From contig WHTC01000003.1 of the NCBI GenBank assembly GCA_009379795.1, positions 1-45,029 on the forward strand: a stretch of DNA of 45,029 nucleotides, in the 5' to 3' direction. Below the pieces are notes generated by a model, which saw only the letters and a program-made list of their open reading frames with translations, was not told where the DNA came from and ran no database searches. A program made the position numbers and the translations under genes. The stretch's first letter is position 1; each line of letters opens with the position of its first letter. Shown piece by piece: positions 23,269-31,515 of this stretch. The DNA comes from Nitriliruptorales bacterium (GTDB lineage Bacteria > Actinomycetota > Nitriliruptoria > Euzebyales > Egibacteraceae).

Positions 23269-24869
23269 GGGAAACGCAGGTACTCATCGTTGGCGGCGGG
23301 CCGGTGGGGCTGATGCTGGCCATCGACCTTGGCCAGCGCGGCATCGAGTGCATGTTGGTGGATAAGCGCGATGCCCCCGCATTCCTGCCCAAGATGGAGC
23401 GTTGCAACCCCAGAACGATGGAGTTCTTCCGTCGGCTGGGCATCGCCGACAGGATCCGCGACGCCGGGTACCCCAGCCACCTGCCCATGGACGTCTTCAT
23501 TGTCACCTCGTTGGAGGACCCTCCACTTGCCCATCACCCGTACCCCTCGGTCGACGAACTGCGGAAGCGAACCGCTGCCACGAACGATGGAAGCCTTCCT
23601 CTTGAGCCGTACCAGCTCGTTTCCCAGTACACCTTGGAACCGCTGCTGAAATCTGTCGCGGAAGAGACCCCCGGGGTGACGGTCCGCTTCGGTACGGAAC
23701 TGATCTCCTTCGAGCAGGACGCCGAGCAGGTGATCGCCCATGTCGTGCACGGGGATGGATCGATGGAGATCGTCCGGACGTCGTACATGGCTGGGTGCGA
23801 TGGCGGGAGCAGCACGGTCCGCAGACAGTCGGGCATCGTGTTGGAGGGCGAGTCAAATATCCTCGAGCTTCGGCAGGCGCTCTTTCGCTCAGAGGACCTG
23901 TACGAGAGGATCCCGATCGGCAAGGGACGCCATTACCACGTGGCCGATGATCGATCGACATTCCTCATCGTCCAGGACGACTGCCGCCATTTCACCCTGC
24001 ATTCCGTGGTGGACAGCGACGAAGCAATGCCAAGGATGTTCCAGAAAATCGTCGGCATGCCGATCGCGTTCGAAACCCTCTACGTCGGGAAGTGGACGCA
24101 ACGGCTCATGCTGGCCGACAGGTATCAGGCCGGACGCGTGCTGCTGGCAGGCGACTCCGCGCACCTCGTGGTGCCGACGGGAGGTCTGGGCATGAACACC
24201 GGCGCCGCCGACGCGATCGACCTGTCCTGGAAGTTGGCTGGGACGCTCGCGGGCTGGGGTGGGCCGGACCTGATCCGCTCCTATGAGCTCGAGCGCCGGC
24301 CCGTGGGCGCTCGCAACGTGGACGCGTCGAGGCGGAAGTCCACGGCCCGGCGAGCATGGCGCGCAGCCTACGAGCCGAGTATCGCCGAGGATTCGCCGGA
24401 GGGGGAAGCGGCCCGCAGGCGCCTCGCGAAACTGGCCAACCGCGAACGGTTCAAGATGGTTGGTATCGAGTTGGGATACCGCTACGCCGGTTCACCACTC
24501 ATCTGCGAGGAACCGGGCGGCGACGATGCCGACTGGGACAACTTCAGTTACGTCCCGACAAGCCGCCCGGGCGCTCGCCTCCCGCACATCTGGTTGGACG
24601 ACGGAAGCGCACTTCACGACCATCTCGGCAACGGCTATACGCTGCTTACTCCAGCCGGCTCGGGCGAGAAGTCACACGTGCTTGCGCGCGAGTTCGAGCG
24701 GCGGGGGGCGCCGTTCGAGATCCTCGAAATCGACTCGGAAGTCGCCTGGCGGGTCTACGAGACGGATCTGCTCCTGGTGAGGCCCGACCTCCACGTCGTG
24801 TGGCGAGGTGACTCGCTGCCCGCCGACGTGAAGCGACTCGTCGCCACGGCGACCGGCCACCGGACGTAG
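23265..24869 (+). CDS. FAD-dependent aromatic monooxygenase, MhpA/PheA type
   Basis: This 534-residue flavin hydroxylase has [17 protein letters not shown] (GGGPVG, residues 10-15), the DG motif [14 protein letters not shown] (near 177), and [19 protein letters not shown] (GD motif, near 295) followed by [10 protein letters not shown]. The C-terminal domain ends in [17 protein letters not shown], typical of MhpA/PheA-type enzymes with a thioredoxin-like tail, so it is full length. These enzymes hydroxylate phenolic acids ortho to an existing group. ATG 23265 overlaps the stop of the 20-codon ORF; a GTG at 23226 is in frame but less likely. It follows the dehydrogenase by 92 bases and is convergent with the decarboxylase-like gene. 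Confidence 0.92.
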   Translation: MRETQVLIVGGGPVGLMLAIDLGQRGIECMLVDKRDAPAFLPKMERCNPRTMEFFRRLGIADRIRDAGYPSHLPMDVFIVTSLEDPPLAHHPYPSVDELRKRTAATNDGSLPLEPYQLVSQYTLEPLLKSVAEETPGVTVRFGTELISFEQDAEQVIAHVVHGDGSMEIVRTSYMAGCDGGSSTVRRQSGIVLEGESNILELRQALFRSEDLYERIPIGKGRHYHVADDRSTFLIVQDDCRHFTLHSVVDSDEAMPRMFQKIVGMPIAFETLYVGKWTQRLMLADRYQAGRVLLAGDSAHLVVPTGGLGMNTGAADAIDLSWKLAGTLAGWGGPDLIRSYELERRPVGARNVDASRRKSTARRAWRAAYEPSIAEDSPEGEAARRRLAKLANRERFKMVGIELGYRYAGSPLICEEPGGDDADWDNFSYVPTSRPGARLPHIWLDDGSALHDHLGNGYTLLTPAGSGEKSHVLAREFERRGAPFEILEIDSEVAWRVYETDLLLVRPDLHVVWRGDSLPADVKRLVATATGHRT

Positions 24870-24886
24870 GCGGGAGGTGAACGAGT

Positions 24887-25879
24887 TCACAGCGTGTATG
24901 CGGACAGCGTCTGCGGAGCGAAGAGGTCGTCGACCTCGAGTTGCCGCGCGGCAACGCCCTGTTCGTAGGAGAACTGGAGGAATTTCCCGACTGTTGCCCG
25001 GTTGGCCTCCACCCCGTACGGAAAGGGGTCACCGCCGAAGAGGCGTTCGACGTCCTTCAAGTGATCGCGCAGCCAGGGAACAGGGAAACGACTGGCGTTG
25101 AGGTCAGCGAGCCGATCAAGACTGTTCTGCTTCGATCGATCGAACGCCGCCAGGAGGTTGCCGGCGACCCACGGGTGTGCGTCCAACACGTCCTGCTTGA
25201 TCGTGACGACGTGCATCAGCGGGTACAGGCCGGTCGTCTGGTAGTACGCCGCCTCCTCCTCGCGGCCCCCGTCCCCGAAGAGTTGCACGATCTCGCCGGT
25301 GCCGCGTTTGAACGGCTCCGGCGGGTGGGCTGAAAGAACGGCGTCCAGGGTGCCGTCGAGGAGCATCTCGGTCAGGCTTCGGTCAGGCGCCGACGAGTAG
25401 TTGACCCCGACCGGGATCTTGAGCGGAACCTTCTCCTGGCGCCCAGGGCTGCTGACGCCCGCCTGCACCCAATCGATCTCCTGGATCCGAACACCCACTT
25501 CGTGATGGAGCCAGCTGCGGGTCCATACCGATGCCGTCTGCGCCCACTCCGGGACGCCCACCCGTTTCTCTCGCAGATCCTCCGGAGAACGGAGCGGGGA
25601 ACCCGCCCGGATGTAGATCGATGATTGGCGGAACGCACGCGACGGGAAGACCGGGATCGCGGTGATGTCATTCACGTCCTGATCCTTCATCGCGACGTAC
25701 TTCGCGAAGGAGAACTCGGCGACATCGAAGTCGCGAAACTTCGCCACCCGGTAGAAGATCTCTTCGATCGAGAGTTGGATCGCAACGAGGTCGATCCCCG
25801 GAGTGGCGACTCGCCCCTCGACGAGATCGCGCGTGTGGTCGTAGCCGCTGAGGGCCAGACTCAACTGAACGTTACCCAC
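24887..25879 (-). CDS. 4,5-dihydroxyphthalate decarboxylase-like protein
   Basis: This 330-residue protein resembles Pht5/OphC-type 4,5-dihydroxyphthalate decarboxylases, which share the fold of periplasmic binding proteins. Family signs are LALSGYDHTRDLVEGRVATP near the start, FDVAEFSFAKYV, AIPVFPSRAFRQSSIYI, LREKRVGVPEWAQTASVW, and GLYPLMHVVTIKQDV followed by HPWVAGNLLAAFDRSK. There is no signal peptide or lipobox, so it is cytoplasmic and an enzyme rather than a transport protein is favoured. GTG 25879 follows GAGGGGAAGG by 8 bases. It is convergent with the monooxygenase and would act after the Rieske oxygenase and dehydrogenase, removing a carboxyl group. Whether the true substrate is dihydroxyphthalate or an analogue is unknown. 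Confidence 0.82.
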   Translation of the reverse strand: MGNVQLSLALSGYDHTRDLVEGRVATPGIDLVAIQLSIEEIFYRVAKFRDFDVAEFSFAKYVAMKDQDVNDITAIPVFPSRAFRQSSIYIRAGSPLRSPEDLREKRVGVPEWAQTASVWTRSWLHHEVGVRIQEIDWVQAGVSSPGRQEKVPLKIPVGVNYSSAPDRSLTEMLLDGTLDAVLSAHPPEPFKRGTGEIVQLFGDGGREEEAAYYQTTGLYPLMHVVTIKQDVLDAHPWVAGNLLAAFDRSKQNSLDRLADLNASRFPVPWLRDHLKDVERLFGGDPFPYGVEANRATVGKFLQFSYEQGVAARQLEVDDLFAPQTLSAYTL

Positions 25880-25997
25880 ACGGTTGCCTTCCCCTCAACG
25901 AGAACGTGGCGAGACCAGCGGCGGCAGATGCCACAACGGCCAGCTCGAGGGTAGCGGGCGGCGGTGACGCCTCCAGCAACGTGGCAGGCTCTTTGGC

Positions 25998-26465
25998 ATG
26001 GAACTGCACCCGGCTCTTGCCGTCCTTGCTCCGCTTGTCGGCAGGTGGCGCGGCGAGGGTCGCGGCGAGTACCCCACCATCGAGCCGTTCACCTACGGCG
26101 AGGAGGCCACCTTCGCCCATGTCGGCAAGCCGTTCCTGGCCTACACCCAGCGAACGTGGTCGCTTGACACCGGGGCGCCGCTTCACGCCGAGGCGGGCTA
26201 CTGGCGTGCCGGCGGGGATGGGCGCATCGAGGTGACCCTGTCGCATCCGTTCGGGGCCGTCGAGGTGCTGGTCGGCACGATGGCGGGGGGCAGGCTGCAC
26301 CTCGCCTCGCAGGCCGTGGTGACCACGCCCACTGCCAAGCGCATCGACGCGATCGAACGTGACATCGACTTCGATGGTGATGTGCTGCGCTACAGGATTC
26401 GTATGGCCGCGGTCGGCGAGCCGATGACGCATCACCTCGCGGCGGAACTGAGCCGCTCTTCGTGA
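25998..26465 (+). CDS. Nitrobindin-like heme-binding protein (DUF1794/THAP4 C-terminal type)
   Basis: This 155-residue protein forms a ten-stranded FABP-like barrel in known relatives and binds heme. Family signs are LAPLVGRWRGEGRGEYP (the GxWxGxG loop, residues about 11-27), FTYGEEATFAHVGKPFLAY, GYWR, VTLSHPFGAVEVLVG, and the C-terminal MTHHLAAELSR containing the likely proximal heme histidine. Nitrobindins react with nitric oxide and peroxynitrite. ATG 25998 is preceded by GGCAGG. The gene starts a tight rightward housekeeping block with the S4 protein 18 bases downstream, and shares its 118-base upstream region with the divergent decarboxylase-like gene. Confidence 0.88.
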   Translation: MELHPALAVLAPLVGRWRGEGRGEYPTIEPFTYGEEATFAHVGKPFLAYTQRTWSLDTGAPLHAEAGYWRAGGDGRIEVTLSHPFGAVEVLVGTMAGGRLHLASQAVVTTPTAKRIDAIERDIDFDGDVLRYRIRMAAVGEPMTHHLAAELSRSS

Positions 26466-26483
26466 GTCAGGGTAGGGCGCGAG

Positions 26484-26885
26484 ATGGATAAAGCCGTGGA
26501 ACCCACTCGGGTTGACCGGTGGCTGTGGGCCGTCCGGCTGTTCAAGACCCGGTCGGCGGCCACCGGCGCCTGCCGCGCCGGACATGTGCGCATGAATGGC
26601 ACCAGGGTGAAGCCGGCGACCGTGGTGAAGGTTGGTGACACGGTCCAGGCTCGCGTCAACGGCCGTGAGCGTGTGGTGGAGGTGGTGCGGATCGTCCATG
26701 CGCGTGTCGGAGCCGCCGTGGCCGCCGAGTGCATGGTCGACCATTCCCCTCCGCCCCCGCCGCGAGCGTTCCTGCCGCAGGTGGCACGGCGGGACCGTGG
26801 CGCGGGCAGGCCGACCAAGCGGGAGCGTCGTCAGCTGGACAGGTCGCGAGGTCGGGACGGGCGGTGGAGTCGCAGGGGTCGTTGA
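26484..26885 (+). CDS. hslR: S4 domain RNA-binding protein, Hsp15-like
   Basis: This 133-residue protein begins with RVDRWLWAVRLFKTRSAATGAC and RAGHVRMNGTRVKPATVVKVGD, the S4 RNA-binding fold of the Hsp15 group. The C-terminal 40 residues are basic and rich in Arg and Pro (GRPTKRERRQLDRSRGRDG), as in Hsp15. In E. coli Hsp15 binds 50S subunits carrying stalled nascent chains. ATG 26484 follows AGGGTAGGG. It is close behind the nitrobindin gene and is probably cotranscribed with it. Confidence 0.9.
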   Translation: MDKAVEPTRVDRWLWAVRLFKTRSAATGACRAGHVRMNGTRVKPATVVKVGDTVQARVNGRERVVEVVRIVHARVGAAVAAECMVDHSPPPPPRAFLPQVARRDRGAGRPTKRERRQLDRSRGRDGRWSRRGR

Positions 26886-26984
26886 CCGTCCTGGGGTCAG
26901 ACGGGCCCGGAGCGGCGCGAACGCGGACGGAGAAATCCTCGTCTCGAGCCTCCGCCGCGGCGTCAGATGTGGAGACTGGGTTTT

Positions 26985-27353
26985 ATGGACGCTCATTTCA
27001 CCATCGACCAGGCGCGTGCGCTGATGCCGGAACTGCGGCAGCGCGCGGAGAGGATCGTGCGGTTGCGCGCCGATCTCGCCGACGCCCAGGCAGCCCTGAG
27101 CCGCGGATCGGAGCCGACCGGCGGGATCCCGGAGGCCAAGTCCCTGGAGGCGCACCTCCAGGAGACGATCGACTGGTTCGGTGATCGCGGCATTCACCTG
27201 AAGGGCATCGCTCCGCTCATCGCCGACCTGCCGAGTGAGCTTGCCGGTGAGCGGGTGCTGCTCTGCTGGCTGGAAGGCGAGACCTCCCTCGACTGGTATC
27301 ACCGACCCGAAGTCGGATTCATCGGCCGCCGGCGCCTCCCCGATGCTTCGTAA
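26985..27353 (+). CDS. DUF2203 family protein
   Basis: This 122-residue protein opens with MDAHFTIDQARALMPELRQ, the typical N-terminus of DUF2203, has a helical middle (coiled-coil-like, about 15-60), and ends with GIHLKGIAPLIADLPSELAG, VLLCWLEGETSLDWYHRPE and GFIGRR, the conserved C-terminal block with DWYHRPE. Function is unknown; the family is common in actinobacteria and firmicutes. The ATG at 26985 matches the family start; an ATG at 26967 gives six more residues. A strong hairpin follows the stop. Confidence 0.88.
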   Translation: MDAHFTIDQARALMPELRQRAERIVRLRADLADAQAALSRGSEPTGGIPEAKSLEAHLQETIDWFGDRGIHLKGIAPLIADLPSELAGERVLLCWLEGETSLDWYHRPEVGFIGRRRLPDAS

Positions 27354-27371
27354 CGCCCGCGGCAGCCGCAC

Positions 27372-27406
27372 TGACAGGGGCGACCCGAACGGGGCCGCCC
27401 CTGTCA
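27372..27406. terminator. Strong bidirectional hairpin between convergent genes
   Basis: An 11-base perfect inverted repeat, TGACAGGGGCG (27372-27382) and its complement at 27396-27406, encloses a second small stem (CCC-GAAC-GGG). It lies in the 70 bases between the convergent DUF2203 and membrane protein genes. No long T-run follows, as is common in high-GC actinobacteria. Confidence 0.75.
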
Positions 27407-27423
27407 TCACCTCTTGTCGCGTG

Positions 27424-27756
27424 CTACTGGACGCGGGCCGCGCGCGGGACAGGTGCGGTCTCCGCAGGCGGTTCGACGGCGCGGTGGGCGAGCGCGCTGA
27501 CGAGGGAGCGGACGAACTCACCGATGGCGATGAGCACGAGGCCGGTCATGACGGGATGCATCCACTCCGCTCGCAGCTCCTGGCCGAAGGCTGAGAAAGC
27601 GGAGTAGCCGATCATCCACGCCAGGCCGGCGCCCACGACGACGGCGACGGTCCGGGTCAACGCGATCGGGGCGCGGAAGGGGATCAGCTCGTCGAGGGCC
27701 TGCAACAGGATGGACAGGGCCAGCGCGAGTCCGACAAGGACGAGGAACGGGTACAT
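27424..27756 (-). CDS. Small membrane protein, three predicted helices
   Basis: This 110-residue protein has hydrophobic segments at about residues 2-20 (FLVLVGLALALSILLQAL), 34-52 (TRTVAVVVGAGLAWMIGYS) and 67-88 (VMTGLVLIAIGEFVRSL). The soluble tail is Pro/Ala-rich. The ATG at 27756 was chosen because AGGAG lies 7 bases upstream; the frame is open further upstream without a ribosome site. No family was recognised. It is divergent from the sigma factor gene, sharing 106 bases of upstream sequence. Confidence 0.7.
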   Translation of the reverse strand: MYPFLVLVGLALALSILLQALDELIPFRAPIALTRTVAVVVGAGLAWMIGYSAFSAFGQELRAEWMHPVMTGLVLIAIGEFVRSLVSALAHRAVEPPAETAPVPRAARVQ

Positions 27757-27862
27757 CTGCGCTACTCCTGAGTGTGGTCGGCGAGACGCTTTGCCTCGCT
27801 CACCTTCTTGGACTCGGGACACGCGGGATCGGTTACATGGTTGCCGGGTAGGAGTTCCGACA

Positions 27863-28429
27863 ATGGCGGGCATGGACGTCGACCCGGGTCACGTGCGCGC
27901 GGTGCAGCGCGGCGAGCCGGGTGCCATGGACGCGCTCATCCGAGCCACGTACGCCGCGGTCTACGCGCTGTGCCGGCGGCTGCTTGCCGACCCCGCTGAC
28001 GCCGCCGACGCCACGCAGGAGGTCTATGTCCGGGTGGTGCGGTCGGTGGTTGGGTTCCGTGCCGAGGCGGCGTTCGGCACGTGGCTGCACCGCGTGACCG
28101 TGAACGTGTGCGCGACGGCTCTGCGCCGGCGCGGCGACGCGCGTGCACGGGGTCAGGTCGCCGGAACGATCGCGTTCGCCACGCCGGGAGCGGCTGACAT
28201 CCTGCCGTCCAGCGACGACACCGAGGGTCGTGTCGCCGAGCGCGACCAGGCACGCCGTGTCGCCGGCGCGATCGCCGGCCTGCCGGCTGACGCTCGCGCG
28301 GTCGTGGTCCTGCGGGACGTCCAGGGGTTGTCGACGAAGGAGGCGGCGGCCGTGCTCGGTATCAGCGAGGGGGCGGTGAAGGTGCGCTTACACCGCGCGC
28401 ACGCGAGGCTGAGGGAAATGGTGGACTGA
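27863..28429 (+). CDS. ECF-type RNA polymerase sigma factor
   Basis: This 188-residue sigma factor has region 2 (ALCRRLLADPADAADATQEV and FGTWLHRVTVNVCATALRRR, residues about 35-95) and region 4 with the helix-turn-helix STKEAAAVLGISEGAVKVRL (about 155-175), joined by a short linker; region 3 is absent, as in ECF sigmas. ATG 27863 has AGGAG 8 bases upstream; ATG 27872 is an alternative. Its stop overlaps the anti-sigma start (TGATG), the classic sigma/anti-sigma arrangement. ECF sigmas usually control their own operon and a small stress regulon. The target promoter was not identified. Confidence 0.93.
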   Translation: MAGMDVDPGHVRAVQRGEPGAMDALIRATYAAVYALCRRLLADPADAADATQEVYVRVVRSVVGFRAEAAFGTWLHRVTVNVCATALRRRGDARARGQVAGTIAFATPGAADILPSSDDTEGRVAERDQARRVAGAIAGLPADARAVVVLRDVQGLSTKEAAAVLGISEGAVKVRLHRAHARLREMVD

Positions 28430-28863
28430 TGACGACTGGAGGTGCGGTGAGCAGGATCTGCCGGGAGGTGCAGGCTCAGCTGCCCGGCGTCGTCGACGGC
28501 ACGCTGCCGTGGTGGCGTCGCCGGCTGGTCGCGCTGCACCTTCGTGGCTGCGAGGCCTGCAGGGCGGAGCTGGAACGGCAGCGTGCCGTCGCTGCGGGGC
28601 TGGACGAGCTTGGCGAGGCCACCGCCGCCATGGACGAAGCACCACCCGAGGGCCTGCTCGATCAGCTGCTCGAGCAGGCCCAGCGGCCGGGCGTGCGCGG
28701 CCGTGCGGCGGTCCCCGCGCGCGGCGCCGTCAGCGGCGCCCGCCCGGCCCTGTCGGTGGCTCTGCTCATCGTCGGTGCTGCGGCGGGGACGGGCGCGGGG
28801 TACGTGAGCTGGCGCGCGGCTCGCGCCATCCGGCGGCGCCTGGGGGGCGCCGGGGACCATTGA
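28429..28863 (+). CDS. Zinc-finger anti-sigma factor, membrane-anchored
   Basis: This 144-residue protein has an N-terminal zinc-binding anti-sigma motif, HLRGCEACRAE (HxxxCxxC, about residues 37-47), preceded by a Cys near residue 11 as in ZAS-type anti-sigma factors, then an acidic helical stretch and one membrane helix (ALSVALLIVGAAAGTGAGYV, about 107-126) with a short basic tail. It would hold the upstream ECF sigma factor inactive at the membrane until a signal arrives. The start overlaps the sigma stop. There is no large extracytoplasmic domain, so sensing may be inside the cell or through a partner. Confidence 0.85.
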   Translation: MTTGGAVSRICREVQAQLPGVVDGTLPWWRRRLVALHLRGCEACRAELERQRAVAAGLDELGEATAAMDEAPPEGLLDQLLEQAQRPGVRGRAAVPARGAVSGARPALSVALLIVGAAAGTGAGYVSWRAARAIRRRLGGAGDH

Positions 28864-28883
28864 CCTGAGAGAGGAGCTCACAC

Positions 28884-29705
28884 ATGGCGACCACGTCCTC
28901 CACGACGGTGTCGAAGGCGTTCCGCGTGCTCAATCTGTTCTACCGGCACCCCGTGCTGACGACCACCCGGTGCGCTGAGGAGCTCGACATCTCCCGATCC
29001 ACCGCCCACCGCCTGCTCGTGAGCCTGCGGGAGGCGGGAGCGGTGGAGCCGACCGAGCATGGCCACTTCCGCCTCAGCCTCAGCCTGTTCGAGCTGGGCT
29101 CCCTGGCGCCGCAGCGCCGCTTCCTGGGTGACCGGGCGACCGCTGCGATGGAGGAGTTGGCCGACGTCGTCGGGCTTCGCGTACACCTCGGTGTTCGACA
29201 GGACCTTCACCTGCTCTACCTGGAGACGGCCCACGGAAGGTACGCCCAACGTGTGCCCACGAGGGTCGGCAACCGCGGGCCCCTCCACGCGACGGCGCTG
29301 GGAAAGGTCCTGCTCGCCTATGCCCCCGAGCCGGTCATCAACCGCGTGCTCGCCTCGGACCTGCAGGGATTCACGCCGCACACGACCCGGTCGGCGTGCG
29401 CGCTGCGCACGGAGCTCGAGCGCGCCCGTTGCGAGGGTGTGGCCCACGGTCGCCAGGAGTACGTGCTCGGCAGCTGCTCGATCGCCGTGCCCGTGGTCGG
29501 GCCCGACGGGCAGGCCCGCGCCGCGATCTCCATCGCCGGGAGCACTGTTGCGGTGTACCCCAGGGTCAGCGCCCTCACCGCGAAGCTGAGGCATACCGCG
29601 CGGACCATCGAGCGGGGCTCGGCCTGGGAGGAGAGCTACGACTCGATGAGCCGCCGCAGCACCTTCCGCCAGCGCCAGGAAACCATGGTCCGCGCGGCGT
29701 CCTGA
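28884..29705 (+). CDS. IclR family transcriptional regulator
   Basis: This 273-residue regulator has an N-terminal winged helix (residues 1-60; TTRCAEELDISRSTAHRLLV is the helix-turn-helix) and an IclR effector domain (about 75-245, with LRVHLGVRQDLHLLYLE, GNRGPLHATALGKVLLAY and SCSIAVPVVGPDGQARAAIS). IclR proteins often control aromatic acid catabolism and transport. ATG 28884 follows GAGAGGAGCTC. It lies 140 bases before the ABC transporter/UbiD operon on the same strand and probably regulates it. The C-terminal 30 residues are Arg/Ser-rich and beyond the family core. Confidence 0.92.
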   Translation: MATTSSTTVSKAFRVLNLFYRHPVLTTTRCAEELDISRSTAHRLLVSLREAGAVEPTEHGHFRLSLSLFELGSLAPQRRFLGDRATAAMEELADVVGLRVHLGVRQDLHLLYLETAHGRYAQRVPTRVGNRGPLHATALGKVLLAYAPEPVINRVLASDLQGFTPHTTRSACALRTELERARCEGVAHGRQEYVLGSCSIAVPVVGPDGQARAAISIAGSTVAVYPRVSALTAKLRHTARTIERGSAWEESYDSMSRRSTFRQRQETMVRAAS

Positions 29706-29845
29706 CCTTTCCTGAGGCCCGTCTCACCATGGAGGACACCGGCAGTCCACTCGGCTCGTTCAGTCGTCTCTAATGGTTGCCGGACAAGCGATGCGGGAGT
29801 GCGTCCCGGTCGCCTGGCCCATGCCAGTGCGAGGAGGCGCCGAGC

Positions 29846-30682
29846 GTGCAGGCAGCACCGTCACACCCGGCGCACCGGCGCGGACTGTTCGCGGCGGTGG
29901 TCGGCGCATCCCTCCCGTACCAGATCCTTACGTTCGTCATCGTTGCCCTTGGGTGGGAACTCTTCGCTCGCAACACCGGCGGAGTCCTCATCCCATCATT
30001 CTTCGACACGATGGGCGGGCTGTGGAGCCTCGTGCAGGATCGTCGCCTGTGGGAAGCCCTCGCGACCAGCAACATCGCGCTGGCGTTGGGGTACTTCATC
30101 GCCATCCCGGTCGGGATCCCCGCCGGGCTGGCCATGGGAAGGTTCCCGGGCATCGAGCGCTTCGCTGACGTCTATATCAGCATCCTGCTCGTGACACCGA
30201 TGGCGGCGCTGTTGCCCATCATCATGATGGCCGTCGGCATCACGATGACGGCGCAGGTCATCGTGATCTTCATCTTCACGGTGGTCATCCTGGTCGTGAA
30301 CGCACGCGCCGGGGTCCGCCAGGTCGATCCGTCACTGGTGGAGATGGCGAGGTCGTGCGGCGCCACCGAGCTTGAGGTATGGCGTCACATCCTGCTCCCG
30401 GGGGCCCTTCCCGCGATCATGACCGGCGTCCGCATCGGGATCGGCCGGGCCTTCACTGGCATGGTCATCGTCGAGTTGCTGCTCGTGCCGGCCGGTGTAG
30501 GGGGGCTCATCCTCGACTTCCGCGGCTTCTTCCAGGGAGACCTGCTCTACGCCACGGTCATCATGATCGTCGCGGAGGCGCTCATCCTCATCTCCTTCGC
30601 AGAGTGGCTGGAGCGCAAGCTCACCCCCTGGAACCTTGTGCGCCAGAACGATAAGTCTCTGAGCGCAAAGACGACGGAATGA
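29846..30682 (+). CDS. ABC transporter permease, SsuC/TauC type (first of two)
   Basis: This 278-residue membrane protein has about six helices and the EAA loop VDPSLVEMARSCGATELEVW followed by LLPGALPAIMTGVRIGIGRA, the site that docks to the ATPase. GTG 29846 is preceded by GAGGAGG at 8 bases; the frame is open upstream but poor. It belongs to the nitrate/sulfonate/taurine group, whose importers usually use two copies of one permease. Here a second, different permease is encoded after the ATPase, so a heterodimer is likely. The ligand is probably the substrate of the downstream UbiD enzyme, which is inference from gene order. Confidence 0.9.
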   Translation: MQAAPSHPAHRRGLFAAVVGASLPYQILTFVIVALGWELFARNTGGVLIPSFFDTMGGLWSLVQDRRLWEALATSNIALALGYFIAIPVGIPAGLAMGRFPGIERFADVYISILLVTPMAALLPIIMMAVGITMTAQVIVIFIFTVVILVVNARAGVRQVDPSLVEMARSCGATELEVWRHILLPGALPAIMTGVRIGIGRAFTGMVIVELLLVPAGVGGLILDFRGFFQGDLLYATVIMIVAEALILISFAEWLERKLTPWNLVRQNDKSLSAKTTE

Positions 30683-30692
30683 GGATGCTGCG

Positions 30693-31514
30693 ATGATCGA
30701 AATCAGCGGCCTGAACAAGTATTACGCGGGCCGGCGTGGCCTAGACCGCGTCCACGCACTGGCCGACGTCAATCTTACGGTCAACAGCAACGAGTTCCTC
30801 ACCGTGCTGGGACCGAGCGGATGTGGGAAGACCACCCTCCTCAAGATCATCGCTGGCCTGGTTCCCTTCGAGCACGGCGATGTCCGGATCGACGGCGAGG
30901 CGATCAAGGGGCCCGGGCCCGAACGGAGCATGGTCTTCCAGAACTTCGCACTCATGCCATGGGCCAGCGTGCTGCGCAACGTCGCCTTCGGCCTGGAGCT
31001 CCGGAAGGTCGCCAAGGACGAGCGCACCGAACGCGCCAGAGACCTCATCAGGATGGTGGGCCTGGAGGGATTCGAGAGCCGCTATCCCGCCGAGCTATCG
31101 GGTGGGATGCAGCAGCGGGTTGGGCTGGCCCGCGCCCTGGCGGTTGAGCCCCGCGTCCTGCTCATGGACGAGCCGTTCAGCGCGCTCGACGAGCAGACCC
31201 GCCGCCTGCTGCAGGAGCAGCTCATCGACATCTGGGAGAAGAGCAAGACAACCGTCGTCTTCATCACCCACAGCATGGATGAAGCGGTGCTGCTCGGTGA
31301 CCGAGTCGTCCTGATGACGGTGCGCCCGGGCCGCGTCGAGCAGACGCTGCACGTCCCGCTGCCGCGCCCTCGCAACCGCGACATGGAGCGGACGAGCGAG
31401 TTCACCGGCATCACGGGCCTGCTGTGGGACCGCTTGCGCGTGATGCAGGAGGAACAGGTGGAGACGACCAGCAGCATCCCGAAGCCGCAGGCGCACGCAG
31501 TTGAGGTGGAGTGA
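30693..31514 (+). CDS. ABC transporter ATP-binding protein, SsuB/TauB type
   Basis: This 273-residue ATPase has Walker A GPSGCGKTT (residues 40-48), Q-loop in VFQNFALMPWASVLRNV, the signature LSGGMQQR (about 134-141), Walker B RVLLMDEPFSALDE (Asp159, Glu160 area) and the switch His in VFITHSMDEA. It powers the import system of the two flanking permeases. ATG 30693 begins 10 bases after the first permease, with GAGGATG upstream. The C-terminus carries about 25 extra residues beyond the domain. Confidence 0.95.
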   Translation: MIEISGLNKYYAGRRGLDRVHALADVNLTVNSNEFLTVLGPSGCGKTTLLKIIAGLVPFEHGDVRIDGEAIKGPGPERSMVFQNFALMPWASVLRNVAFGLELRKVAKDERTERARDLIRMVGLEGFESRYPAELSGGMQQRVGLARALAVEPRVLLMDEPFSALDEQTRRLLQEQLIDIWEKSKTTVVFITHSMDEAVLLGDRVVLMTVRPGRVEQTLHVPLPRPRNRDMERTSEFTGITGLLWDRLRVMQEEQVETTSSIPKPQAHAVEVE

Positions 31515-31515
31515 C

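Noticed and set aside
24877-24890. GTGAAC-GA-GTTCAC inverted repeat between the monooxygenase and the decarboxylase-like gene
   Set aside because: Only a 6-base stem with a 2-base loop; too weak to call a terminator.
24887-25879. Calling this protein an ABC substrate-binding protein
   Set aside because: There is no signal peptide or lipobox and the conserved blocks match the dihydroxyphthalate decarboxylase group, which shares that fold.
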